Both the position numbers and the translations under genes were made by a program. Below the pieces are notes generated by a model, which was not told the origin of the DNA, did no database searches, and saw only the letters and a list, made by a program, of their open reading frames with translations. DNA of 64,000 nt, from the NCBI GenBank assembly GCA_023213315.1, contig JAKCPI010015033.1, forward strand, positions 186,001 through 250,000, written 5' to 3'. This document shows, one piece after another, positions 14,401 through 21,811 of the stretch. This stretch comes from Euborellia annulipes (lineage: Eukaryota > Arthropoda > Insecta > Dermaptera > Anisolabididae). Each line of letters begins with the position of its first letter. Within the stretch, counting starts at the first letter, position 1.

Positions 14401-17400
14401 AATTTGTTGACCAACGGTTTTCTGAATTTGATACAATTAGTGTTCAAGCAACTCAGTTTATTATTTATTTGCCATTTTAAAAAATTGTTATTGGCGGTAT
14501 TTCGAAAATGTGTGTGCAAATTTTGGAAATTTGTTTCTAGTGAGTGCAATGTAGAATAAGTGTCTCTAATTTCAAGGTTCAACAAATGAAATTTAAGCCT
14601 TAATGTGCTTTTGTCTAGCTTATTTAAAAGAGGTTGACTGTTTAGTAAATTGTAGACATTTACAAAGCTGTTATTTATATGATTAGGAATGAGGCCTAAT
14701 GTCTTACACTGCTTGAGGAACCAGAGGCGGTTATGGTGTCGGATGATTTTATTGTATTCCTTGTTGAGTTTTCGTGAAAAAGCCTGCTCATCTCTTCCAT
14801 TTGCCCTCGTCGAGTTCATAGCTTGCAAGTAGATATACAAAAGGATGTGGCGTGCCAAGTAATATGAATGGTAACAGGTGAAGGCTAGGCTCTTGGCAAT
14901 GATAAATCATTACCTAGTGTCTTTTGATGTCGTCTCGTTGTTTAATTCGATCCCAATCGCCCTCTCACTTTCTCTATTAAAAAAGTACTGGAGTAGAATA
15001 GATGACCACACACCCTTAAGTGTCGATAATTTTATAACATTGGTGAAATTCTGCTTAGAGAACAGTTACTTTAAATATAAAAACAAGTACTATCTTCAAA
15101 AAAGTGGGTTGGGCATGGGTTTAAACATAGCGCCAGCTATAGCGGACATGGTGATGCTTGACTTCCACCTCACCACCGTTTCGCCATTAAAACCACCTTT
15201 TTTCTTACAATACGTTGATGACGCTATCACGGCTTTGAAACACGAGGATATCCCTAACTTTTTAAATAGCATCAATTTATATAATGAGTCAATTAAATTC
15301 ACTTGTGAAGTGGAGGTTGAAGGAAAAATCCCATTTTTGGACATGCTGTTGACGAACAAAACCCCGTCCTTACAAATAAATTGGTATTCTAAGCCCTATT
15401 CGAGTGGACGAATACTCAATTTCTTGTCCTACAGCCCACCATCCCATAAAATTAATGTCCTTAAAGGTACTTTACTGAGGAGACTCAGGTTGAGTGATAG
15501 AGAATTTTGGGACCGAAATGTCGTTGAGTTCAAAAAGATGGCCTCTGCTAATAACTACCCGAAATCATTAGTTAACAAAATTATTCAATCAGTGATGACT
15601 GCCCCACCACCGCGGACTGCTCCTCCTGCCCCTATGAACAATAACAACAATGCAAATGAACAATTTTTCTCATTGACCTATCTCCCACCCACGTTTGGAA
15701 GAATAAAAACTCTCTTTAAAAATTATAATTTCCAAATAACGCCAAGGACATTGACAAATCTTTCTGTGTTCTTTAACACAAAGGACAAAGTCAATAAAGA
15801 AAATAGAAAAAATATAATTTATAAAATAAAATGTAACAATTGCAACGGCGTTTATGTGGGAAATACAGGGAGATTCGCTAATGTGAGAATGTCCGAACAT
15901 AGGAGGTCGGAGGGTAGGGCCGTTTCAGGTGCCGCTACAAGCCTGGCTAAACACTGTTTTGAGAGAGGCCATCGTTTTGATTATAACAATTTTGAGATTC
16001 TTGACACTGAGTCCAATAGAATGAAGAGGTTTTTCAAAGAGTCTTGCTATATTCAAAAGCACATCAGTACGGCTGTCAATTATAAAGTAGACACCGAAGG
16101 CTTGTCGGGTGACATAAAAGCATTGTTGGCCTCGTAAATTATTCCAATTAATATCTTAAAAAATTTTTATTTTTATTTCTATCTAATAATTTATTAAATT
16201 ATTTTTCCATCTGTTCAATGGCATTTCTTTTTTTTGATAACAAATATTAATCTATTTAAATCTCGATGCATTGACCTTTCGTTTGATTTGAGCCACCTAT
16301 TTGATATAATTAAGTAAATTATTTGTCATTGACGCCTTATTGCTTGCGAGGTCTGGTTATCATGCACAGATCTGCCTCTCAGACGTTTCGCTCCGAAATT
16401 TTAACTAGTATGTGGAAATAGAGTGAGGTATAATAACATTGTTAATTTTGATTTCTATATTTAAATATGTATAAACTCACTCTAATTATTTATTTTATTT
16501 TATTTGTACAGCCGCTGATGAAGAAGTGCTATTAAATGCCTTCGAAATATTCGGAGAAAACACTCTAAAAAGTTATTTTTCTCATTGCCAAGAGCCTAGC
16601 CTTCACCTGTTACCATTCATATTACTTGGCACGCCACATCCTTTTCTTATATATAATAATTTATTATTTATAAAAATTTATTTTGTGAATGGGGCATTTT
16701 CCGGAGCGAGTCCGAACTAATAAAATATTCTAATGAGAATCAAAAAGCAAATTCATAACTTGTCGAACGCTCCAGGCTGATGCTTCCTTTGCATTACTCT
16801 ATTATTATATATGACAGGGACACCTTAAAAAGTAAGTTGATAACAATGCTAAAATATTTTTTTTCAAGTCAAATGCTCATCATATAATTTTAATTGTAGC
16901 TTTCATTGGCATTGAAGATGGCAACCGAAACGTCTGTCTAGATTGAAGTATAAAGGTGTTCACCCAAACGCTGGTTTTATTCCTCCCGACTTCAACCACT
17001 TAACTCTAACCTCCAAAAACTTTAAATCTCCGAATGGTTTTATGGTCTTCTTAAAGTCTTTTTGAAGCAAAGGCCTGTTAATTAACCTTCGTGCGGTTTC
17101 ATGCAACCCTTTGGAGATTTCAGAGGAAGAGACTGGGATGTTTGAACCCCCCCCCTCAATGTTTGTTCCCTCAATACAAATATTAATTTATAGAATTTTA
17201 TTTATAATATTTGTTTCAGGCAACGGAACTTCTAAAAAATTATGTTCCTGGCTCTATCGAGAACTCTGCTAAAATGGAAGTATTATTTTTAATAATAAAT
17301 GAATCTCTCCGTCTAGGTGATAGACTATTAGTGTTTAGTCAATCTTTATTTACGCTCAATCTTATTGAAGATTTTTTACAACGCAATTTTCTACCAGGAA

Positions 17401-20400
17401 CTGAAGAGAAATGGGCTCGAAATTGGAACTATTATAGTAATGATATTTTCATTTATTTATTTACTAAAATATTTGATTGAAATTTAATTTAATTTTTCTT
17501 GAATTTATTTAGGATTGGATGGAAGTACGAGTGCTCTCGAAAGAGAGAAATTGATAAATGAATACAACACAAACCCGCGGATTCACCTGTTTTTGGTCTC
17601 TACCAGAGCTGGCTCGTTGGGTATTAATTTAGTAGGAGCCAATCGCGTTGTGGTTTTTGACGCCTCGTGGAATCCTTGTCATGACACACAAGCAGTCTGC
17701 AGAGTGTACAGGTCATCAAAAATACTCTATTCTATCCACTAACTATTTCTAATTTTCGAAAACATGTGAAGAGATTTCCCATTTATTTTCTCATATTCAA
17801 AATAAGAGATTTGCTTGCCTTTTATCTAAAGGCCATCTTGCTTGCGCCCTCTTTATTTTACTCTTTTCATCGCCCATTTGCATATCTTTGCCTCTTTTTG
17901 ACCTAATCATTTGGTTATTTTATTTTTTAGATATGGCCAACGAAAGCCATGCTATGTTTATCGTTTGGTGATGGACAATTGTTTAGAAAAGAAAATTTAT
18001 GACCGGCAAATCAATAAACAGGGCATGTCTGATCGAGTAGTCGACGAATGCAATCCTGACGCGCATCTCAGCCTCAAAGAGGTTTCTAATCTTTGCTGGG
18101 ATAATGAAGTCGATACGCAGCCCACGGATTTCTCTCATCTCTCGGAAAATTTCTCAGATTTGGTTATAGCAGAAGTTATAAGATCCGTGGTCCATTGCCT
18201 CTCAAAGGTAAACATTTTTTTCTTTTCAACTTTTTTTTTACAATTTTTGTAAATCAATTCTATGTTGTTTTTAGGAACCGTTTCAACATGAATCTTTGCT
18301 TGTGGATCGAAAAGAAAAGAAACTTTCCCAAGCTGAAAAACGACTTGCAAAACGAAGTTATGAATTAGAAAAACAAGCAAATAATAATTATAATAGGCCC
18401 CAATATAATTATTATCCGGGTGCTCAGGGCCATTCTGCACTTCAAATCAGGTAATATTTTCTATACATTGAGTCATCTCCCGTTTTGCAACACATCAAGG
18501 CTAAAACTATTATTATACATGGATGTTTTAGGGCGCATTTAGCAACATAGGCCATTCGCGCCACACATTTAATCTAACATTTTCTCTTTTTTTCTTTTAT
18601 ATATAATTTATATTGTGGCCTTATGTCTTAATATTAAACGTTTAAAAAAAAAATTTAAATGTTTTCATATTTAAACTATGGAACAAATTAAATATCTAGA
18701 AAAAAAGTAAACAAACAGTTATAGGTTTCTAATAAAGCAAACAGATTGTCAAATTTGAAATGTATTCTTTATTCTGTTTTTCTAGAACAGAATATTTAAA
18801 TGAAAATTATTTAAATTCAAAATGAAAAGAGAAGATAGTTCTAAATATTATTCATCATTAACAAAAGAATTTTGTTTTCGGTTTAATTATTCACCAATTG
18901 GAAAAAAAAATTAACTTTCTTTTTTGTTAAATTCCCAAGCAGGGCAATTCAACCCGGAGTTCCTGGGATGAAGCCAATAGCAAGTGTTCGTCCAATGCAA
19001 GCCGATTTGCATGGAGGGATGGGCTTTGGGGGTCCCAGGTCTACAGTTACCACAATTAACAGTGGTCGAAGTAAATGGATTCCTGCCGAGGTGTGGCAAC
19101 GTCAGGGCATGAGTGCTCAAGAAATGACCCTTCCTTTAGGTAAACATCTCATTATTATCAGCATCCTCTTCTTTATTTAATGCTTCTTTCACTTTTGATT
19201 TTATTTTAGATGTGGTGATTCCTACGAATTCTCCTGACAGGGCATCAATTGTATTAAAAGCTGGCCAAAGAGTGATGGTGCTTAAAAGCTCTAAAGGCAT
19301 TTATATGCAATTAGAGTCTGGAAAAATTATAGCAATCCGGACAGCTTTCAAGGTATATTAAAATTTAAAATCTTTATAAATATAAAATCAAATGAAATTC
19401 AAATTGTTTGTTCCTTTTTAGGTTGGCGGTACTGGAAAAGGAAGTCATGCAAGTGCGGCGCAAACGGCAGCCCAAGATTATAAAGCAGCCCAAGAGATGA
19501 AACAAGTAGCTCTCAATGCTGAAAAAGAACTTGCAGCTGCCGAAGCTAGAGAAGCAGCACGGAAAAGTATATTTATTTATTTATTTGCAATTTATTAAAA
19601 TATTTATACGATATTTAATATAGTAGTGTCTGTCTGTCCCGTAATTTTGGAATAAATAAATAAATTTTAGATATAGTGAAAGCCCAAGAAAAATTCCATT
19701 AGTTTTTAGAAGCTCAAAAAATTCATTATTTTCATTTAAAAAAGCGTTTAGCCCTGCTATGAAAATTCCAGCTTTTTAATTTGTAATATAATATTTTTTT
19801 AAAGGGGTGTTTATTTCAAATTTGACAGAATGTGTATATCTATAAAAAAAAAAAGAAAGGCGAGAGACTGCCTCGAGTCGAAGGATCTCTGGCTACTTGA
19901 CTTGAATCATTTCGATGAAAGGCCGGCCGATGAAATTTGAATAAATTTATTAAATGACATCTTAATTTATTTTCAGTGGCAATGAAAGCGAGTATGAATC
20001 CTATCCTGCCTCTGAAGAATAATTCAGCCATAACAATTATTCCGAAATCGGCTCCAAATACAAACCAAGCATCCCGAGCAACGCCATTGAGAAGGCCGCC
20101 ACACCCAGCAACAATGGCACACCAACAACGAGTAAAAAGTGAAGTATTACGTGTTCCTAAGGCATGCACTCTATACAGAACGGGCCCATCAATGACACCC
20201 ACGCATACGTCCACTTCATCTGCCTCTTCAACGGCCTCTCTTGACGACACCCCTGACCTCTCGATTTCTTCCAAATCTCAAGATTTTGATCTGAAAAGCC
20301 CATCATGTGGAATTGACGCTGACCTTATGAATAAAGATGAAATATCTATAGAACATAAGACTAAATCACTCCTTAATGAAAATGTTTATAGATCTCTAAA

Positions 20401-21811
20401 TCCTTCGCAAATGCATCAGCATGAGATGATGTCGCCTCCAAATGAGACGATCCCATCACCTCAGGCATCTTCCCCTGCTCAGGCACGTCAACATCTGCCC
20501 CACCACATGCCACATTCTCAAATGCCACCTCAGAACCCTCCTTCTCACTCTCAACATTTAATTCATTCTGAACCACCGCAGTCGCAGCATCATCCACCTG
20601 AACATCATTCCTTGCAACAACACCCAATGCAACAGCATGCGAATGATTCTCAGCAACTTCAAATGCCATCCGACCAGCAGCAGCAAACGATGCAACCTTC
20701 TTCTCAAAACATATCTTCTCATTTAGCGGAGCAACAAACACGAACTCAAACTCCAAATAAAACCAATCCATCGCCAACTTATATGCCTCCACTTGGACCC
20801 AAAAGTCCAACTAAACAAAAAGAAGATCTTTCTAAGCACCCTGACTATAATCCTGGTTTCTCGCATCAATATTATGGTCATTATCAGGGATACCAACAAC
20901 CCTATGCTCCTCCCTATTATGAACAAAGGAAAGAGCCTGTAAATAACCCGAATCCTCAGCAGCAGCAGCAGCCACAAACTGTCTCCCGAGATGAATCGAA
21001 AAGTCCTCAAACGAAAGCTCCTGAAAACGCTGCAACATCTGAAGCGTCATCAAATCCCACTTATCCTAAAAGCCCTTATGACCTTTATTCCCAAACTTCA
21101 TCAAACCCCATACAACCCCAACAACAACAACAACAACAGCAACAACAGCAACAATATTCTAACAATCCATACCCTTCATCTTCGACTGTATCAGCAGCTC
21201 CACCTCCACCCATATATCAAGGATACTCTTCAAATCCTTCACCAAATTATTCCTATGAATCTGATTACTCTAGGAGTTCAATGTATAGCGCTTTTCATAG
21301 GCCTGAACCACATTTCGCGGCTCCTAATTCAAATCCACCCACCGCCTCAACCCCAAATGAACATCACATGTCAACCTTTGCAAATCCTTCATCTACCGCT
21401 ACTTCACGGTCATTCCCACCACCGGCACAAGTTGCAGCTTCCTCTTCCTCTTCTTCTACTGGTTCAACTCAACCAGCTCCTCCCCCTCCCCCACCCCCAC
21501 CCCCACCAGTACAACAACCTGCACCATCACCCCCTCCATCCTCTGGAGCTCCAGTCCCTCCTCCGCCGCCACCTACAACCTCTCAGTCCTATTCAAATTA
21601 TGGGACATATAATCCATATAATCAGGCGCCAGCGCCGCCACCTCCCCCTCCCCCTCCTCCACAACCTCAACCTCCTTCTTCTTCGACTTCTACTAATACT
21701 ACTACTACTAGTGACCCATATGCTTATTCAAATCTTGCTCCATTTCAATTGCCTCATCTTAATCCATACACCCCACTGCATAATCCGCCTAATCAGAACT
21801 CAGGTCAGTAA
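2234..21811 (+). CDS. RAD54L2: SNF2-family ATP-dependent helicase, RAD54L2/ARIP4 orthologue (5' end missing)
   Basis: In vertebrates ARIP4 is a nuclear DNA-dependent ATPase that modulates steroid-receptor transcription and TOP2-linked repair. The exons read here are 2234-2469, 2661-2777, 4452-4676, 5087-5854, 7435-10175, 11334-11802, 17220-17436, 17513-17711, 17931-18207, 18275-18450, 18943-19139, 19210-19352, 19422-19566 and 19977-21811. All have AG/GT borders and matching phases, giving 2,580 residues plus stop. Visible motifs are Walker A (HSMGLGKT), motif II ([14 protein letters not shown] rather than DEAH is typical of the ATRX/ARIP4 group), [21 protein letters not shown] lobe-1 end, and lobe-2 [19 protein letters not shown] and [11 protein letters not shown]. 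The vertebrate protein is about 1,470 residues; the excess here is a Q/N-rich insert between the lobes and a Q/P-rich tail. The N-terminus is not found. The stop could be bypassed because GGTCAGT just before it is a possible donor. Confidence 0.93.
2661..2777 (+). CDS. RAD54L2: Helicase exon: ATP-binding P-loop
   Basis: 39 codons, from [10 protein letters not shown] to [16 protein letters not shown] is the Walker A motif that binds ATP. Borders are a poly-T tract with AG, and GTAACT. Confidence 0.92.
4005..4195 (+). mobile_element. tRNA-derived SINE, family B
   Basis: The head resembles a tRNA internal promoter: an A-box-like TAATGGTTAGCGTGCTGGCC and a B-box-like GCGGGTTCGCCCTTCC. The body reads ATTTCAATTGAATTGG and the 3' part AATGGCCTCCGTTGCCGAAA. 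Related copies lie near 47115-47325, 48665-49152 and 54090-54200. It sits in a helicase intron. Confidence 0.7.
4452..4676 (+). CDS. RAD54L2: Helicase exon: motif Ia region
   Basis: 75 codons. It contains [20 protein letters not shown], the conserved motif Ia block of this family, followed by a proline-rich stretch ([10 protein letters not shown]). It ends in SRAR before GTTTGT. Confidence 0.9.
5087..5854 (+). CDS. RAD54L2: Helicase exon: lobe 1 with DEGH box
   Basis: 256 codons. A basic stretch ([15 protein letters not shown]) precedes [43 protein letters not shown], the [12 protein letters not shown] block and [20 protein letters not shown]. It closes with an acidic [12 protein letters not shown], where the vertebrate protein has its linker between lobes. 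Donor is GTAAGT. Confidence 0.93.
6671..6752 (-). mobile_element. LINE 3' tail, 5'-truncated short copy
   Basis: A poly-T run followed by GAAATGGGTGCATAAGGCCC and ACATGCAGCCAGGA. This is the same 3' end as the longer LINE fragment at 58320-58709. It reads as a minus-strand insertion with a poly-A tail and holds no coding sequence. Confidence 0.7.
6753..7099 (-). mobile_element. Tc1/mariner-type deletion derivative
   Basis: Terminal inverted repeats of about 31 bp begin CAGGGTTTTTCA and match at both ends with few mismatches. They are flanked by TA (6751-6752 and 7100-7101), the usual target duplication. Between them the minus strand encodes only the C-terminal end of a transposase: [20 protein letters not shown], then [19 protein letters not shown], and a stop. 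The catalytic part is deleted, so it is non-autonomous. Confidence 0.82.
7435..10175 (+). CDS. RAD54L2: Helicase giant linker exon, Q/N-rich with SQNMG repeats
   Basis: A single 2.7-kb exon in frame with lobe 1 before it and lobe 2 after it. In order: an Ala run (about nine), an Asn-rich stretch, a Gln run of about 18 (7831-7883, mixed CAG/CAA), a Q/H/N/S-rich region, then a tandem array at about 8440-9195 of units such as HPNSQNMGQ and [10 protein letters not shown] second Q/P-rich stretch and a Tyr/Asn-rich stretch ([14 protein letters not shown]) follow, ending in DFER. Composition resembles prion-like, phase-separating domains; that function is inference. Vertebrate ARIP4 has only a short linker here. 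Confidence 0.88.
11334..11802 (+). CDS. RAD54L2: Helicase exon: end of linker and approach to lobe 2
   Basis: It begins by completing a Ser codon, and encodes a Lys/Glu/Ser-rich stretch ending in [10 protein letters not shown]. The next coding exon, more than 5 kb away, continues with [11 protein letters not shown], matching the family pattern of Tyr-x-Trp-Ala before a leucine-rich helix. The donor is GTCAGT. Without splicing, reading would stop four codons later. Confidence 0.85.
12128..12195 (-). repeat. Penelope-type terminal fragment (family X), left flank
   Basis: On the minus strand this reads ACCGAAACATCTGACTGG, then AAACGCTGGTTTTATCCCCC. A related plus-strand copy lies at 16765-17000 (GAAACGTCTG and AAACGCTGGTTTTATTCCTC). 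The two flank the large Penelope-like palindrome, as if it had landed in or beside an older inverted pair. Confidence 0.6.
12283..12325 (-). ncRNA. Hammerhead-ribozyme-like motif, left Penelope arm
   Basis: Reverse complement of the right-arm motif at 16510-16552: CTGATGA, stem II GAAG/CTTC, GAAA, then TATTC. Cleavage would be predicted after TATTC. Hammerheads in Penelope-like pseudo-LTRs are established; activity here is untested. Confidence 0.55.
12698..13942 (-). CDS. Penelope-like RT / GIY-YIG endonuclease, left copy
   Basis: 414 residues, identical in sequence to residues 6-419 of the right copy. The polypeptide starts at RT motif A ([12 protein letters not shown]) and lacks the earlier RT motifs, so it is N-terminally incomplete as an enzyme. 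Other motifs are [14 protein letters not shown] (motif B), QYVDDA (catalytic motif C) and the GIY-YIG nuclease with a Cys-x2-Cys inside it ([19 protein letters not shown]), as in Penelope-type nucleases. The ORF is open throughout. Identity with its partner implies recent origin or gene conversion. Confidence 0.88.
   Translation of the reverse strand: MAMINHYLVSFDVVSLFNSIPIALSLSLLKKYWSRIDDHTPLSVDNFITLVKFCLENSYFKYKNKYYLQKSGLGMGLNIAPAIADMVMLDFHLTTVSPLKPPFFLQYVDDAITALKHEDIPNFLNSINLYNESIKFTCEVEVEGKIPFLDMLLTNKTPSLQINWYSKPYSSGRILNFLSYSPPSHKINVLKGTLLRRLRLSDREFWDRNVVEFKKMASANNYPKSLVNKIIQSVMTAPPPRTAPPAPMNNNNNANEQFFSLTYLPPTFGRIKTLFKNYNFQITPRTLTNLSVFFNTKDKVNKENRKNIIYKIKCNNCNGVYVGNTGRFANVRMSEHRRSEGRAVSGAATSLAKHCFERGHRFDYNNFEILDTESNRMKRFFKESCYIQKHISTAVNYKVDTEGLSGDIKALLAS
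14229..14858 (-). CDS. Penelope-like element N-terminal domain ORF
   Basis: 209 residues, rich in Asn, Leu and Lys. The features resemble the N-terminal part of Penelope polyproteins: [15 protein letters not shown] near residue 50, a Leu/Arg-rich helix-forming middle, and [18 protein letters not shown] near the end, which corresponds to the conserved LGPKF block before the RT fingers. In a full element it should run straight into RT1-RT2. Here it is followed on the same strand by about 270 bp repeating its own 5' part in inverted orientation, then by the truncated RT ORF. The element is therefore rearranged. Confidence 0.72.
   Translation of the reverse strand: MARHILLYIYLQAMNSTRANGRDEQAFSRKLNKEYNKIIRHHNRLWFLKQCKTLGLIPNHINNSFVNVYNLLNSQPLLNKLDKSTLRLKFHLLNLEIRDTYSTLHSLETNFQNLHTHFRNTANNNFLKWQINNKLSCLNTNCIKFRKPLVNKLNNLKRLQTPFINNSVKGVENFSKLEIPDTVKNVLSFGPKFNVPITTYNPRDVILGD
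14878..16137 (+). CDS. Penelope-like RT / GIY-YIG endonuclease, right copy
   Basis: 419 residues. By position: RT motif A with Asp17 ([12 protein letters not shown]), motif B ([14 protein letters not shown], 77-90), YVDD at 112-115, a Pro/Asn-rich linker at about 241-261, then the GIY-YIG nuclease: IYKIK at 314-318, CNNC at 319-322, VYVGNT at 325-330, His341, His359 and a candidate catalytic Glu388. The CNNC between GIY and YIG is characteristic of Penelope-type nucleases. RT fingers motifs are absent. No stop or frameshift is seen, but without an RT1-RT2 region in frame it is probably not autonomous. Confidence 0.88.
   Translation: MKARLLAMINHYLVSFDVVSLFNSIPIALSLSLLKKYWSRIDDHTPLSVDNFITLVKFCLENSYFKYKNKYYLQKSGLGMGLNIAPAIADMVMLDFHLTTVSPLKPPFFLQYVDDAITALKHEDIPNFLNSINLYNESIKFTCEVEVEGKIPFLDMLLTNKTPSLQINWYSKPYSSGRILNFLSYSPPSHKINVLKGTLLRRLRLSDREFWDRNVVEFKKMASANNYPKSLVNKIIQSVMTAPPPRTAPPAPMNNNNNANEQFFSLTYLPPTFGRIKTLFKNYNFQITPRTLTNLSVFFNTKDKVNKENRKNIIYKIKCNNCNGVYVGNTGRFANVRMSEHRRSEGRAVSGAATSLAKHCFERGHRFDYNNFEILDTESNRMKRFFKESCYIQKHISTAVNYKVDTEGLSGDIKALLAS
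16510..16552 (+). ncRNA. Hammerhead-ribozyme-like motif, right Penelope arm
   Basis: CTGATGA at 16515-16521, then a hairpin with GAAG pairing CTTC, then GAAA at 16544-16547 followed by TATTC. The core bases fit C-U-G-A-N-G-A and G-A-A-A. Stem III would be one A-U pair closing a three-base loop, as in the minimal hammerheads of Penelope-like elements. The outer stem I pairs only weakly (CCG with CGG). Confidence 0.55.
16765..17000 (+). repeat. Penelope-type terminal repeat (family X), right flank
   Basis: Contains CGCTCCAGGCTGATGCTTCC, then a decayed hammerhead-like core (TTGAAGA, GGCAACC, GAAACGTC) and AAACGCTGGTTTTATTCCTC. It matches the copies at 48083-48222 (minus) and 49595-49745 (plus). 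Confidence 0.65.
17220..18450 (+). CDS. RAD54L2: Helicase lobe 2 (four exons, Helicase_C)
   Basis: Exons 17220-17436, 17513-17711, 17931-18207 and 18275-18450. They encode [72 protein letters not shown] and [12 protein letters not shown], followed by [31 protein letters not shown] is motif VI with the arginines that contact ATP. Three introns split codons and all rejoin in frame. A basic region ([17 protein letters not shown]) follows. Confidence 0.92.
18943..21811 (+). CDS. RAD54L2: Helicase C-terminal region with Q/P-rich tail
   Basis: Exons 18943-19139, 19210-19352, 19422-19566 and 19977-21811. The first contains [19 protein letters not shown]. The next has a conserved-looking block ([20 protein letters not shown]). 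The third has an Ala/Glu-rich helix. The last, 1.8-kb exon is low complexity: His/Gln/Ser/Pro-rich, a Gln run near 21115-21155 and runs of up to about ten prolines near 21480 and 21640. It ends at TAA 21809-21811. Confidence 0.85.

Larger units (their letters stand above)
12225..16650. mobile_element. Penelope-like element as a roughly 4.4-kb inverted structure
   Basis: Two near-identical arms of about 2 kb run in opposite directions (about 12225-14225 and 14655-16650) around a unique centre at about 14226-14654. The outer ends share AACAGGTGAAGGCTAGGCTC, which recurs at the inner junction near 14874. Each arm encodes the same RT plus GIY-YIG protein, and the centre encodes the N-terminal part on the minus strand. 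Penelope-like elements are known for inverted and tandem pseudo-LTR arrangements. It lies inside helicase intron 11803-17219. Confidence 0.85.

Noticed and set aside
14878..16137. GIY-YIG protein as a host or bacterial DNA-repair nuclease
   Set aside because: It is fused to an RT palm domain with YVDD and has the CNNC insert typical of Penelope-type nucleases.
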